This document shows, in pieces, positions 34,872 to 44,279 of a stretch of DNA of 64,000 bases. The notes below the pieces were generated by a model, which was given only the letters and a program-made list of their open reading frames with translations, made no database searches and had not been told where the DNA came from. Within the stretch, counting starts at the first letter, position 1; every line of letters starts with the position of its first letter. The stretch comes from Pseudopedobacter sp037968815 (GTDB lineage: Bacteria; Bacteroidota; Bacteroidia; Sphingobacteriales; Sphingobacteriaceae), in contig JBBKWF010000008.1 of the NCBI GenBank assembly GCA_037968815.1, positions 62,001 to 126,000 of the forward strand, given 5' to 3'. The translations under genes and the position numbers were made by a program.

Positions 34872-36020
34872 ATGTTTGAAACTTCTTCCATAGAAATCAG
34901 TGAAAGTGCTTACAGGCACAACCTCAGCTTTATTAAAAAGCAGTGCAATGCTAACGTAAGGTTCTGTAGTGTGGTTAAAGGGAATGCTTACGGGCATGGC
35001 TTAGTTACATTTGCTCAGATGGCGGTAAAGTGTGGAGTAGATTATTTTGCGGTTTATTCTTCTGCAGAGGCTTATGAACTTTGGGAAAACATTCCGGATG
35101 TTGCTATTGTAATTATGGGTAGCACTGATGAAAATTCTTTGCAATGGGCTATTGAAAACGGAATTGAGTTTTTTGTTTACGATGAAGAAAAACTTGCTTT
35201 GACGTTGTCTATTGCAAAAAACTTATCAAAAAAAGCTAAAATCCATATTGAGGTTGAAACCGGAATGAACAGAACGGGTTTTAATTTAAGCCAGCTTCCA
35301 TCTATTTTTAAAAGCATACAACAAAACTTAGAGCTGATTGATTTTGTTGGTTTTTGCACCCATTATGCCGGTGCTGAAAGTTTGGTGAATGACTTTAGAG
35401 TTAAGCAACAAATTAAACAATTTGAAGATGCGCAAAGTCTGCTTTCTAAATCGGGCTTAGCCTCAAAATATATTCATAGTGCCTGTTCTGCCGCCATGAT
35501 GAATTATCCCGAAACCATTAGTAACTTGGTGCGGATTGGTATTATGCAGTACGGTTTTTGGCCAAACGAAGAAACTTTGGTCCGTTATAACGGCAATAGT
35601 AGAGAGGTCGATTTTACTTTATGGCGACTACTAACCTGGAAAAGTAAAGTAATGACGATTAAACATATTCAAAAAGGTGATTACGTGGGCTACAATACTA
35701 GCTTTAGGGCTTATGCCGATTTAATTTTAGCAGTTGTGCCAGTTGGTTATGCTTACGGTTATAGCCGTAGTTTAAGCAATAGCGGTAAAGTGCTGATCAA
35801 TGGCCAAGAAGCCCCGATTTGTGGGATTGTAAATATGAATGCAGTTTGTGTAGATGTTTCGCATATTGAAAACATAAAAATTAACGATGAAGTAATGTTG
35901 ATTGGCAAGCAAGGTGAGAAAAGTATCTCTGTAGCGTCATTTGGAGAAATGAGTGACCAGCTCAATTACGAATTACTGACTCGTTTACCCCTAAACATCC
36001 CTAGAAAAATTATTGATTAA
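34872..36020 (+). CDS. Alanine racemase family PLP enzyme
   Basis: A 382-residue fold-III PLP enzyme. The PLP lysine is K36 in VVKGNAYGHG, followed by VETGMNRTGF (about residue 130) and the second-subunit tyrosine region GDYVGYNTSFRA near residue 273. The final GIVNMNAVCVDVS replaces the usual GRVSMDM-type sequence, so the substrate may not be alanine. It sits directly before a second racemase of another subfamily. Confidence 0.87.
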   Translation: MFETSSIEISESAYRHNLSFIKKQCNANVRFCSVVKGNAYGHGLVTFAQMAVKCGVDYFAVYSSAEAYELWENIPDVAIVIMGSTDENSLQWAIENGIEFFVYDEEKLALTLSIAKNLSKKAKIHIEVETGMNRTGFNLSQLPSIFKSIQQNLELIDFVGFCTHYAGAESLVNDFRVKQQIKQFEDAQSLLSKSGLASKYIHSACSAAMMNYPETISNLVRIGIMQYGFWPNEETLVRYNGNSREVDFTLWRLLTWKSKVMTIKHIQKGDYVGYNTSFRAYADLILAVVPVGYAYGYSRSLSNSGKVLINGQEAPICGIVNMNAVCVDVSHIENIKINDEVMLIGKQGEKSISVASFGEMSDQLNYELLTRLPLNIPRKIID

Positions 36021-37096
36021 TGGCTTTTTTAAATTTATATAAAGACAAGTTGCAACACAATTACAATATGTTGCAAAACTGGTTTAGCGAAAATGATATT
36101 GAGTGGGGCGTGGTGTCAAAACTGCTTTGCGGTAACCGATTGTATTTAGAGGAATTGGTTAAATTAGGTGTAACCGAGTTTCACGATACCCGCATCAGTA
36201 ACCTAAAAATGATTAAACAGGTGGCGCCAGAATCAACCACTGTTTATATAAAACCGCCTGCAAAACGCAGTATCAGTAGCATTATTAAGTTTGCTGATGT
36301 TAGCTTTAATACTGATTACACAACTATTAAGATGTTAAGTGATGAAGCTGGTAAGCAAAACAAGCTTCATCGTATTATCATTATGATAGAGATGGGCGAT
36401 TTGCGAGAGGGCGTTGTTGGAGAGCATCTAATGGAGTTTTATGAGAAAATTTTGCATCTGCCCAACATTAATATTGTGGGTTTAGGTACAAACTTAAACT
36501 GCCTTAATGGTATTATGCCTTCGCAGGATAAGTTGATTCAGTTAAGCTTATACAAGCAGTTGATTGAAACTAAATTTGATATTGAAATTCCGTGGGTGTC
36601 TGGCGGTACAAGTGTAACTGTTCCGCTTTTAATTAAGCAACAGTTGCCTAAGCAGATTAATCATTTTAGGGTAGGCGAGGTGCTGTTTTTTGGTCTGGAT
36701 TTATTTACCAACCAAACCATTATGGGGATGCATAACGATGTTTTTAAGCTTTACGCAGAGATTATTGAGCTTTACGAAAAACCCAAAGTACCAAACGGAG
36801 ATCAAGGCTTTAACGTTTCGGGTGAAACACCTACTTACCCTGCCGAAGATTATGGAAAGCAATCTTACCGGGCAATTATAGATATTGGCTTGTTAGATTG
36901 TAATCCTCAATATTTGATTCAAGAAGACGAAGAGATTGATATTATAGAAGCTAGTTCTGATATGTTGGTTTTAGACGTTAGACAAAACACTCAAAACTAC
37001 CAAGTTGGCGATTTAATTAGCTTTAAACTTAAATATATGGGTGTTTTGGGAGTAATGAACTCTAATTATGTAGATAAGTTGTTGGTAGAGGAATGA
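36020..37096 (+). CDS. Alanine/ornithine-racemase-type PLP barrel protein
   Basis: A 358-residue protein of the ornithine-racemase-like subfamily. The PLP lysine is K34 in WGVVSKLLCGNRLYLEEL, then FHDTRISNLKMIK, and a late DIGLLDCNPQYL. The start overlaps the previous racemase stop by one base (TAATG). With a transporter, acetyltransferase and a broken amidohydrolase in the same operon, a role in uptake and inversion of an amino acid is inferred; the substrate is unknown. Confidence 0.82.
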   Translation: MAFLNLYKDKLQHNYNMLQNWFSENDIEWGVVSKLLCGNRLYLEELVKLGVTEFHDTRISNLKMIKQVAPESTTVYIKPPAKRSISSIIKFADVSFNTDYTTIKMLSDEAGKQNKLHRIIIMIEMGDLREGVVGEHLMEFYEKILHLPNINIVGLGTNLNCLNGIMPSQDKLIQLSLYKQLIETKFDIEIPWVSGGTSVTVPLLIKQQLPKQINHFRVGEVLFFGLDLFTNQTIMGMHNDVFKLYAEIIELYEKPKVPNGDQGFNVSGETPTYPAEDYGKQSYRAIIDIGLLDCNPQYLIQEDEEIDIIEASSDMLVLDVRQNTQNYQVGDLISFKLKYMGVLGVMNSNYVDKLLVEE

Positions 37097-37183
37097 GTTT
37101 AGTTATTAGATATTAAACTTTAACTCGGTTATTACGGAGCTGAAGAAGTATAGACGAAATTTAATTCAAAGCTTGCAAAGTAC

Positions 37184-37534
37184 TTAAGGCACTTCATAAG
37201 TGATTTTACAAGCAATGATCCCTTTTCCATAAAGGTCGATTTTTTTGGCAGCAACAGCTGATAAGTCGATAATTAGACCTTTACCATAAGGCCCTCTATC
37301 GTTAACCGTCACTTTAACCGATTTTCCGTTTTTAAGATTAGTGACTACCACCTCAGTACCAAAAGGCAGGGTTTTATGAGCGGCGGTGTACTTATCTGCT
37401 TGGTAAACTGCACCACTAGTTGTTTTACGACCTTCAAATTTTTTTGCGTAATAAGTAGCTTTGCCAGTTTTGGAGATGCTATCTGCCGGAGCAAGCATAA
37501 GAATGTTTAGTAAAACAGCGGTCAATAAACTCAT
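37184..37534 (-). CDS. RlpA-like double-psi beta-barrel protein, exported
   Basis: A 116-residue protein from the ATG at 37534, with a signal peptide and then the barrel: GKATYYAKKFEGRKTTSGAV, AHKTLPFGTEVVVTNL and VNDRGPYGKGLIIDLS. RlpA-type proteins cut or bind denuded glycan strands; the SPOR domain of full RlpA is missing here. It stands alone on the minus strand. Confidence 0.9.
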   Translation of the reverse strand: MSLLTAVLLNILMLAPADSISKTGKATYYAKKFEGRKTTSGAVYQADKYTAAHKTLPFGTEVVVTNLKNGKSVKVTVNDRGPYGKGLIIDLSAVAAKKIDLYGKGIIACKITYEVP

Positions 37535-37774
37535 ACACAAATTTATAAATTAAAATGTTAAAAAAACTGATGTCCATACTGTTTGTTTGAGTGCACTAGT
37601 GAGTCATGTTTTTAAATAAGCAATTTGATTATCGGTAATTTGTTTTACAATATGGGTTTAAAGCTTTTTAGTTAAAAATGTTAACAAAAAAGATTAGTTT
37701 TGCAATTTGTTTTCAAAACCTCTAAAATTTTGAGGGAATTCGAGTTCTTGTGTCGTTAACTCCCATCTACTAAA

Positions 37775-39802
37775 ATGAGATTAAGTTCTACCAAACAAAC
37801 CATCATATTTTTGCTAGCAATAGTAATTGCTTTAAGTGCATGTGATAAAGGCACTAGTAAGCGTGATACGGAATTAGACTTAAAACTAAAAGAAGTTGAT
37901 AGTTTAATATCTATTGGTAATAAAGCTCGAGTGCCTGAAATTTTAAATTCTATTAATGTAGATGATTATAAAAATTTCGAGCAAAAAGTGTCATACTATC
38001 TTCTTTCTGCAATAACAGTTCAACATGATGAACAGCGAGGGATAAACGTTGCAAAAGAAGCCTTGAAACTTTTTGATAGTAAGGAAATTATAAAAGAAGA
38101 GCCAGAACTTTATTTTAAAGCTTTAGTTACCAACGGAGATTTAAATTACGGGGCTAAAAATTACTTTACAGCACTTAATTATTATGCCGAAGCAAAAGCG
38201 ACAATTAAGTCAGATGATTGCCAAAACGGATTCCTTTTTGGAAAGTTTGCTAATATCTTTTTCGATCAAAAAAACTATGCAACCGCAGCGAAATATTATC
38301 TAAAATCATACGAGATGACGGTTTCGTGTAACCCAAAAGGTAAAGTGAAAACTAGTTACTTTTTTCCTGGGATGTCCTTAAATAACGCTGGATTTAGTTT
38401 TTTTAAAGATAACCAATTAGATAGTGCTACTTATTATTATAAAAAGTTTGACGAGGAAATTGATAGTGCCTTTGCTAAGAAAAAAATCAATGCTGATTAT
38501 GTTTCGGTTTTAAAGGCGATTTTGTATGATAATTTGGGTGGTTTATCTATTGAAGAGGATGATTTGCAACTTGCAGAATCTTATTTGCTGAAATCTTTGG
38601 ATCTGCCAGTTCTTGGGGACAGCTCAATTAGGCTTCCTCCATATTTGAAACTTGCTAAGATTTATACAAAAACTGGCGAAAACAAAAAAGCTTTAGTTAC
38701 ATTTGAACAAAGTAAAGTTTTACTTAATAATTTAAAAACACCAAGCTTTATCTATAATTCTATTTGGCAGAAGGAGTATGTTACTTATTTTAAAAAGAAT
38801 AATCAACGAGATAGTGCTTACTTCTATCAAGATAAATATTTTAGTTCTCTTGATTCTTTAAATGAAAGCAATCAAGAACTTTCTTCTTTAGACGTTACCA
38901 AAGAGTTGGAAGTTATTCGTCAAAGACAGGAACTGATTGAGTTACGCCACAGTGACCAAGTGAGAAGGGTGTATGTGGTTGGTTTAATAGAGTTTTTAGC
39001 CTTAGTATTGATAATTATTGTATTGGTTTACCGTAACCTTAGAAAAGTAAAAAAACTACATAATGAGGCGGTAAGTAATAATGAAGTGATAAGTTCTACG
39101 GTTGAAGAACTAGAACGTACCAATAAAAATTACATCCGGATCATGAGGATCATGGCTCATGATTTAAGAAACCCTTTATCAGGAATGGCAGGTATAGCAT
39201 CGTTGTTGCTGGATGATGAAGATCTAGATGATGAAAATAAAAAGATGCTTAAGTTGATAGAAACAACTGGCATGCACTCTATTGAGATGATAAACGAGTT
39301 GCTGAAAACCGGTTTGGCAAATGAAGATGCGCCAATAGAGACTCAGAATCTTGATTTAAAGGCACTGCTTTATGACTCTGTGGAGCTTTTACAGTTTAAG
39401 GCAAATGAAAAGCAACAAACTGTTGTTTTTGAAAACGAAAACCTTGAGCCTATTTTTGCTAGAGTGAATTATGAGAAAGTTTGGCGTGTAATCAACAACT
39501 TAGTGGTCAATGCAATTAAGTTCAGCTTAATTGGTGGAGTAATAAAAACCGGAGTAGAAGAGTATAAGTCTAGTATTGTGATTTATGTGAAAGACAATGG
39601 AATTGGTATTGCAGAAAAAGATAAAGAGACTGTTTTTGATATGTTTACTGAGGCAAAAAGAGCAGGTACAAACGGCGAACAACCTTTTGGCTTAGGTTTG
39701 TCAATATCCAGAAAAATCATGGAGAAACATGGTGGAAAAATCTGGTTCGAAAGTAATGTTGAAGGTGGAACTACATTCTTTTTAGAGTTTCCTAAGAGTT
39801 AG
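37775..39802 (+). CDS. TPR-containing membrane histidine kinase
   Basis: A 675-residue kinase. It has a lipoprotein-like signal (LLAIVIALSAC), helical TPR repeats to about residue 370, one membrane helix (VYVVGLIEFLALVLIIIVLV, about residue 400) and a short coil. The HisKA box is MAHDLRNPLSG with H462, and the ATPase has NLVVNAIKFS, DNGIGI and PFGLGLSI. No response regulator gene lies next to it. The TPR part lies in the periplasm by the topology. Confidence 0.92.
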   Translation: MRLSSTKQTIIFLLAIVIALSACDKGTSKRDTELDLKLKEVDSLISIGNKARVPEILNSINVDDYKNFEQKVSYYLLSAITVQHDEQRGINVAKEALKLFDSKEIIKEEPELYFKALVTNGDLNYGAKNYFTALNYYAEAKATIKSDDCQNGFLFGKFANIFFDQKNYATAAKYYLKSYEMTVSCNPKGKVKTSYFFPGMSLNNAGFSFFKDNQLDSATYYYKKFDEEIDSAFAKKKINADYVSVLKAILYDNLGGLSIEEDDLQLAESYLLKSLDLPVLGDSSIRLPPYLKLAKIYTKTGENKKALVTFEQSKVLLNNLKTPSFIYNSIWQKEYVTYFKKNNQRDSAYFYQDKYFSSLDSLNESNQELSSLDVTKELEVIRQRQELIELRHSDQVRRVYVVGLIEFLALVLIIIVLVYRNLRKVKKLHNEAVSNNEVISSTVEELERTNKNYIRIMRIMAHDLRNPLSGMAGIASLLLDDEDLDDENKKMLKLIETTGMHSIEMINELLKTGLANEDAPIETQNLDLKALLYDSVELLQFKANEKQQTVVFENENLEPIFARVNYEKVWRVINNLVVNAIKFSLIGGVIKTGVEEYKSSIVIYVKDNGIGIAEKDKETVFDMFTEAKRAGTNGEQPFGLGLSISRKIMEKHGGKIWFESNVEGGTTFFLEFPKS

Positions 39803-39818
39803 TTAGTTCTTAGTATAA

Positions 39819-39850
39819 GGAGTTCATTTGGTTTAAACTAAATGAACTCC
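39819..39850. terminator. Bidirectional hairpin between convergent genes
   Basis: GGAGTTCATTT pairs with AAATGAACTCC, and the loop itself contains GTTTAAAC. The T-runs are weak on both sides. Confidence 0.6.
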
Positions 39851-39861
39851 CATAAAATAAA

Positions 39862-40557
39862 CTACATTTTACTTACAGTTCCTTCTCCTAATTTTCGGGT
39901 AGTAATTTCAGGATTCCCTAAATACTTTACTTCCCCAGGACCAAGTATTTTAGCGTCAATGTTATTCGCAACATTTACGTAAGCAATTCCGTTGCCCGCA
40001 ATTTTTATCTTACTGTTATCTGCCTCTAGTTTATCTGCGTTTACATCTCCAGAACCAGACATAGTTATATTTAAATCACCAACTTTACCTGCTAAAATTA
40101 TTCCGCCAGAGCCACTTAAGTTTATTTTAGCGCTTTGTGCATCTATTTTAGCAATAATTTTTCCGGATCCACTTAACTGTATATCTGCGCTTGCAGATGC
40201 CATTTCTCCTTCTAAGTCTATCATCCCCGACCCTGACTGTAATAAAGCATCTAATTTTACCGCAGTGATGTAAATTTTCACACTGTTAATCGCAACATTC
40301 CAGTTATTAAAATCTCTTTTGGTACGTATTTTTAAAACACCGTTTTGTACTATGGTTTCAATGCGTTCAACATCTTCATCTGCACCTTTAATAGTCAGGC
40401 TTTCTTCATCACCCATCGATATGTAAACCTCTACTGCTCCAGCATTTGATACAGAGTGGAAATTTTTAACTGGTCTTTCTTCTTGTGCTTTAGCTTCGGT
40501 GAAACTTAGAATAGTTAATAAAAATAGAAAAGAGAAAGTTGGAATTAATTTATTCAT
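39862..40557 (-). CDS. Head-GIN (DUF2807) repetitive exported protein
   Basis: A 231-residue protein with a signal peptide ending near EAKAQ. The beta repeats carry SGSG at intervals of about 20 residues (LQSGSGMIDLEG, LSGSGKIIAKI, LSGSGGIILAG, MSGSGDVNAD), the typical head-GIN pattern that likely folds as a beta solenoid. The role is unknown. It follows the M1 peptidase gene by 48 bases on the same strand. Confidence 0.9.
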   Translation of the reverse strand: MNKLIPTFSFLFLLTILSFTEAKAQEERPVKNFHSVSNAGAVEVYISMGDEESLTIKGADEDVERIETIVQNGVLKIRTKRDFNNWNVAINSVKIYITAVKLDALLQSGSGMIDLEGEMASASADIQLSGSGKIIAKIDAQSAKINLSGSGGIILAGKVGDLNITMSGSGDVNADKLEADNSKIKIAGNGIAYVNVANNIDAKILGPGEVKYLGNPEITTRKLGEGTVSKM

Positions 40558-40605
40558 TTGAAATGGTTTTTTTATATAAGACGTTGAAAAATGAGAATAG
40601 TTGCT

Positions 40606-42255
40606 TTACTGGCTAATAATTTTTTTGTCGATGTAAAAATCTGGTTTAACCTCTACGTCTTTTACATTGCTAATATTTGGAATTACAGCCCAGGTAGTAG
40701 TTGGTCTTATCCAAGTTTGTGCTTTGTTGTTTAGCTGTAAGGGCATATTGAAACTAGGTAGGTTTGAAACCCATCTGCACTCTACTTTTTCTCCTTTTTG
40801 CCTAAGCTCAAACCTAGGGATATTTCTAAAATTTAAATATTGATGAAATACCGGACTCAGGTTTAAACCGCTTTTTTCGTTAAAATAATTAATCACTTCT
40901 TCGCCAGTGCAAGTTATTTTACTAAACTTCTGATTTAATCCTAAAAGGATTGAGTGCCACTTTTTATCATCGTTAATGATTTGCCTAATGGTATGTAACA
41001 TATTTGCACCTTTAAAATACATATCGCTAGAGCCTTCTTTATTTACCCCATATTCTCCAATTATAGGCTGATCGTTTAAAATATTTTTTCGCAGACCAAT
41101 AACGTATTCGGCTCCAGCTTTTTTGCCGTACCAATATTCGGTAAATAAACTTTCGGAGTAATTGGTGAAACTCTCATGAACCCACATATCTGCAATGTCT
41201 TTAGCCGTAATATTATTGCCAAACCACTCATGCCCAGATTCATGCACAATAATGAAATCGAATTTTAAGCCCCAGCCAGTCCCAGAAATATCTGTGCCCA
41301 AATAACCCTTTTTATATTGATTACCATAAGCGATAGCACTTTGGTGCTCCATCCCTAAATGTGGCGTTTCCACCAATTTGTAACCATCCTTATAAAAAGG
41401 ATAAGCACCAAACCAATATTCAAAAGCTTCTAACATCCGCTTAACATCAGTAAACTGCTTTTTTGCTTTGCTTAAGTTTTTTGGCAACACATAATAATCT
41501 AAACTTAAATTACCTTTTAGTCCTTTGTAATTATCACTAAAATGAGTGTAGTTACTAGCATTAATGGCTACATTGTAGTTGTTTATGGGGTTTTGCACCT
41601 TCCAATCATAACGGGTATAACCGTTTTTTAAATCCTTTTTGCCAATTAATCGTCCGTTAGAAATATTCATGATTTCATTTGGTACGCTTATACTAATTAA
41701 GGCACTATCCACTTCATCAGCTTGCTGGTCTTTATTAGGCCACCAAATACTTGCGCCAACTCCTTGGCAAGCAGTCGCAATCCAATCTTTACCTTCATCA
41801 GTTTTGGCAAATACAAATCCGCCATCCCAAGGTGCTTTTTTTGCAATAATTGGATTTCCCGAGTAATAAACCATGAAGCTATCCTGTTTGCCTTTTTTTA
41901 TCTCTTTATCAAAAGTTAAAAAAACAGCATTGTACGCTCTAGTGAATTTCAAGGCTTTACCATTGTGTAGCACCTTTTCAATTTTTAAGTTGGCAAATAA
42001 ATCAAACTGTAGTGTGGTGAAATTAGTGGTAGCCGTAAATTTAAAAAGATTGCTTCCGCTGATGAATTTTTCACTCGGATTTAGCTTTACATCTAAGTGA
42101 TAATAATTAATATCGTAACAAGTTCTGTACGGAGAGTTTAGGTTTCCTCTTAACGAGTCTGCTTTGCTATATTCAACACTGACTTTAACCTGTGCGTTAA
42201 TCATCAGCGAAAGCGACAAAAAAAACAGACAAAAAATAGAGGTTAGGGCTTTCAT
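40606..42255 (-). CDS. M1-family zinc aminopeptidase-like protein, exported
   Basis: A 549-residue protein with a signal peptide. The zinc motif is HESGH (about residue 336) and its third ligand is the Glu in VHESFTNYSE, 18 residues after the motif. The exopeptidase motif is GMEHQSAIAYG. It is shorter than ERAP-type M1 enzymes, lacking the last helical domain. The likely task is peptide trimming in the periplasm. Confidence 0.9.
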   Translation of the reverse strand: MKALTSIFCLFFLSLSLMINAQVKVSVEYSKADSLRGNLNSPYRTCYDINYYHLDVKLNPSEKFISGSNLFKFTATTNFTTLQFDLFANLKIEKVLHNGKALKFTRAYNAVFLTFDKEIKKGKQDSFMVYYSGNPIIAKKAPWDGGFVFAKTDEGKDWIATACQGVGASIWWPNKDQQADEVDSALISISVPNEIMNISNGRLIGKKDLKNGYTRYDWKVQNPINNYNVAINASNYTHFSDNYKGLKGNLSLDYYVLPKNLSKAKKQFTDVKRMLEAFEYWFGAYPFYKDGYKLVETPHLGMEHQSAIAYGNQYKKGYLGTDISGTGWGLKFDFIIVHESGHEWFGNNITAKDIADMWVHESFTNYSESLFTEYWYGKKAGAEYVIGLRKNILNDQPIIGEYGVNKEGSSDMYFKGANMLHTIRQIINDDKKWHSILLGLNQKFSKITCTGEEVINYFNEKSGLNLSPVFHQYLNFRNIPRFELRQKGEKVECRWVSNLPSFNMPLQLNNKAQTWIRPTTTWAVIPNISNVKDVEVKPDFYIDKKIISQ

Positions 42256-42367
42256 TCCGATTTAGCGTTAAGCAACAAATATCTCAAAAACTATTTTACA
42301 AACCATAGCTTTACTACAAAACTGGACATTGCTTTCCGTTTCCGATTTTTTAAAATAGATTTGAACT

Positions 42368-43159
42368 ATGGTAGAAAAACCAAATTTACGCACCGTAAAA
42401 GTAATGCGCTATGTAACTCCTTTAAGAGAAGGAGGCTCGATGCCGGCAATTGCAGAAGCTGATGATGAGTTTCTGTATGTTTTAAAGTTTAGAGGAGCGG
42501 GGCAAGGTACAAATGCCCTAATCTCTGAATTGATTGGTGGAGAAATAGCCCGTAAATTAGGTTTAAAAATGCCTGAGTTGGTTTTTGCAGAACTTGACGA
42601 AGCTTTTGGCAGAACAGAGGCCGACGAGGAAATTCAGGATTTACTGAAATTTAGCACTGGTTTAAACTTGGCTTTGCATTATTTATCCGGTGCAATCACT
42701 TTTGACCCTGCGGTGAATACTTTGGAGGAAGACTTAGCCTCAACAATAGTTTGGATGGATGCCTTGTTGATGAACATGGATCGCACCGCAAAAAACACTA
42801 ATATGTTAATGTGGCATAAAGAACTTTGGCTGATTGACCATGGAGCTTCTTTATATTTTCACCATTCGTGGACAAACTGGAAAGAGCAAGCCAAATCTCC
42901 ATTTTTATTAATAAAAGACCATGTTTTATTAAAGCAAGCGAGTGAAATTACCGAAATAGATAAAAAAGCTAAGCAATTATTAAGTGAAGACTTTTTAAAA
43001 AGTGTGGTGAGTTTAATTCCAGATGAGTGGCTTAATGATAACTTTTTTGAAACGCCACAGGAATTTAGAGATGCTTATCTCGAATTTTTAACGACTCGCT
43101 TAGCCAACTCTGATAACTTTATAAAAGCCATTGAAGATGCAAGAACAGCACTTATTTGA
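42368..43159 (+). CDS. HipA-family kinase (short form)
   Basis: A 263-residue protein with the ATP lysine in YVLKFRGAG (about residue 40), the catalytic loop MNMDRTAKNTNML (about residue 138) and the metal-binding LIDHGASLYFH. It lacks the N-terminal domain of full HipA. The DUF3037 gene overlaps its 3' end by 23 bases, and this pair recurs in Bacteroidota as far as I know. No HipB-type antitoxin is present. The target is unknown. Confidence 0.85.
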   Translation: MVEKPNLRTVKVMRYVTPLREGGSMPAIAEADDEFLYVLKFRGAGQGTNALISELIGGEIARKLGLKMPELVFAELDEAFGRTEADEEIQDLLKFSTGLNLALHYLSGAITFDPAVNTLEEDLASTIVWMDALLMNMDRTAKNTNMLMWHKELWLIDHGASLYFHHSWTNWKEQAKSPFLLIKDHVLLKQASEITEIDKKAKQLLSEDFLKSVVSLIPDEWLNDNFFETPQEFRDAYLEFLTTRLANSDNFIKAIEDARTALI

Positions 43160-43520
43160 GTACGCGATTATAAGGGTTGTGCCAAGGGTAGAACGCGAGG
43201 AGTTTATTAACGTAGGCGTGATTTTGTTTTGTAAAAGTCAACGTTTTTTAAAGGCTAAGTTTGTGCTGAATAAAAATAAGCTTTCGGCTTTAACTGAGGA
43301 TTTAGATGCTGAAGAACTAGAGAAAAATCTGAATGCTTTTGTTGCAATTTGTGATGGAAAAAATTCAGCTTCAGCAATTTCTGATTTGGATTTGCCATCT
43401 AGGTTTAGATGGCTTACCGCTACGCGAAGCACTGTAATACAATGCTCAAAGGTACATCCGGGCTTTTGTGAAAATCCTAGTGAAAAAGTAGAGCGGATTT
43501 TTGAACAGATGGTTTTGTAG
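43137..43520 (+). CDS. DUF3037 protein coupled to the HipA-like kinase
   Basis: A 127-residue protein from the ATG at 43137 with the DUF3037 start FEYAIIRVVPRVEREEFINV and a helical end (ENPSEKVERIFEQMV). The 23-base overlap with the kinase gene points to translational coupling. It may be a partner or substrate of the kinase; there is no direct evidence for either. Confidence 0.85.
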   Translation: MQEQHLFEYAIIRVVPRVEREEFINVGVILFCKSQRFLKAKFVLNKNKLSALTEDLDAEELEKNLNAFVAICDGKNSASAISDLDLPSRFRWLTATRSTVIQCSKVHPGFCENPSEKVERIFEQMVL

Positions 43521-43565
43521 TATTACCTTTTCTTAAATATTTTCATATTGGTCTGGTTTTTGGAG

Positions 43566-43589
43566 TTTGATGTTTTTTTAAACATCAAA
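43566..43589. promoter_or_regulatory. Perfect 10-bp inverted repeat before the DUF4142 gene
   Basis: TTTGATGTTT and AAACATCAAA face each other across TTTT, 12 bases before the ATG. It may be an operator, a leader hairpin or a weak terminator for the kinase operon. Confidence 0.4.
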
Positions 43590-43600
43590 ACTATAAAAAC

Positions 43601-44164
43601 ATGAAAAAGTTAATCTTAATGACAGCAATGGGTTTGGGAGCCTTGTCTTTCCAAGCATGCAACAATCAACAGGCAAACAATGACACTAAGGATAGTCTAG
43701 ATTCCTTAAATGAACAAGCAATGGTACAAACTACGGATGATGGTTCGGAGTTTTTAACAGAAGCCGCAAGCGCCGGAATAATGGAAGTAGAACTTGGCAA
43801 ACTCGCCCAAGAAAAATCACAAAATGCTAAAGTAAAAGAGTTCGGTGCAATGATGGTGGATCACCATGGTAAAGCAAACGACGAATTGAAACAATTGGCC
43901 ATGAGCAAAAATGTTTCCTTACCAGAAGTACCTCTTCCAAAACATCAAGATAAAATTAATGAATTAAAAGAAAAGTCTGAAGCTGATTTCGATAAAGCCT
44001 ACGTAGATATGATGGTGAGCGACCATAAAGACGATATTAACGATTTTGAAGATGTGACGGATAATGACGAAGACCCGGATGTAAAGGCTTTTGCGGTTAA
44101 AACATTACCAGTGTTGCGAAGTCACTTACAAAGTATCCAACAGATTCACGATTCAATGAAATAA
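43601..44164 (+). CDS. DUF4142 lipoprotein
   Basis: A 187-residue protein with a lipobox (LSFQAC, Cys about residue 20). An all-helical ferritin-like DUF4142 domain follows, with GIMEVELGKLAQEKSQ, KEFGAMMVDHHGKAN and MVSDHKDDINDFE. A role in stress has been suggested for the family but is not established. A terminator follows at once. Confidence 0.9.
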   Translation: MKKLILMTAMGLGALSFQACNNQQANNDTKDSLDSLNEQAMVQTTDDGSEFLTEAASAGIMEVELGKLAQEKSQNAKVKEFGAMMVDHHGKANDELKQLAMSKNVSLPEVPLPKHQDKINELKEKSEADFDKAYVDMMVSDHKDDINDFEDVTDNDEDPDVKAFAVKTLPVLRSHLQSIQQIHDSMK

Positions 44165-44184
44165 TTGAATGCTTATTTATAGAT

Positions 44185-44219
44185 AAGGCGATTGAAAAAC
44201 TCAATCGCCTTTATTTTTT
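44185..44219 (+). terminator. Terminator after the DUF4142 gene
   Basis: AAGGCGATTGA pairs perfectly with TCAATCGCCTT over a five-base loop, followed by TTATTTTTT. Confidence 0.9.
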
Positions 44220-44279
44220 ACAAAAAACACATATAAAACGCTACCATCCTAAAAGACTTTAAATTACCTTTGGCTTCTG

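Noticed and set aside
39819..39850. An RNA thermometer or riboswitch at the convergent hairpin
   Set aside because: It lies between two stop codons, so a terminator is simpler.
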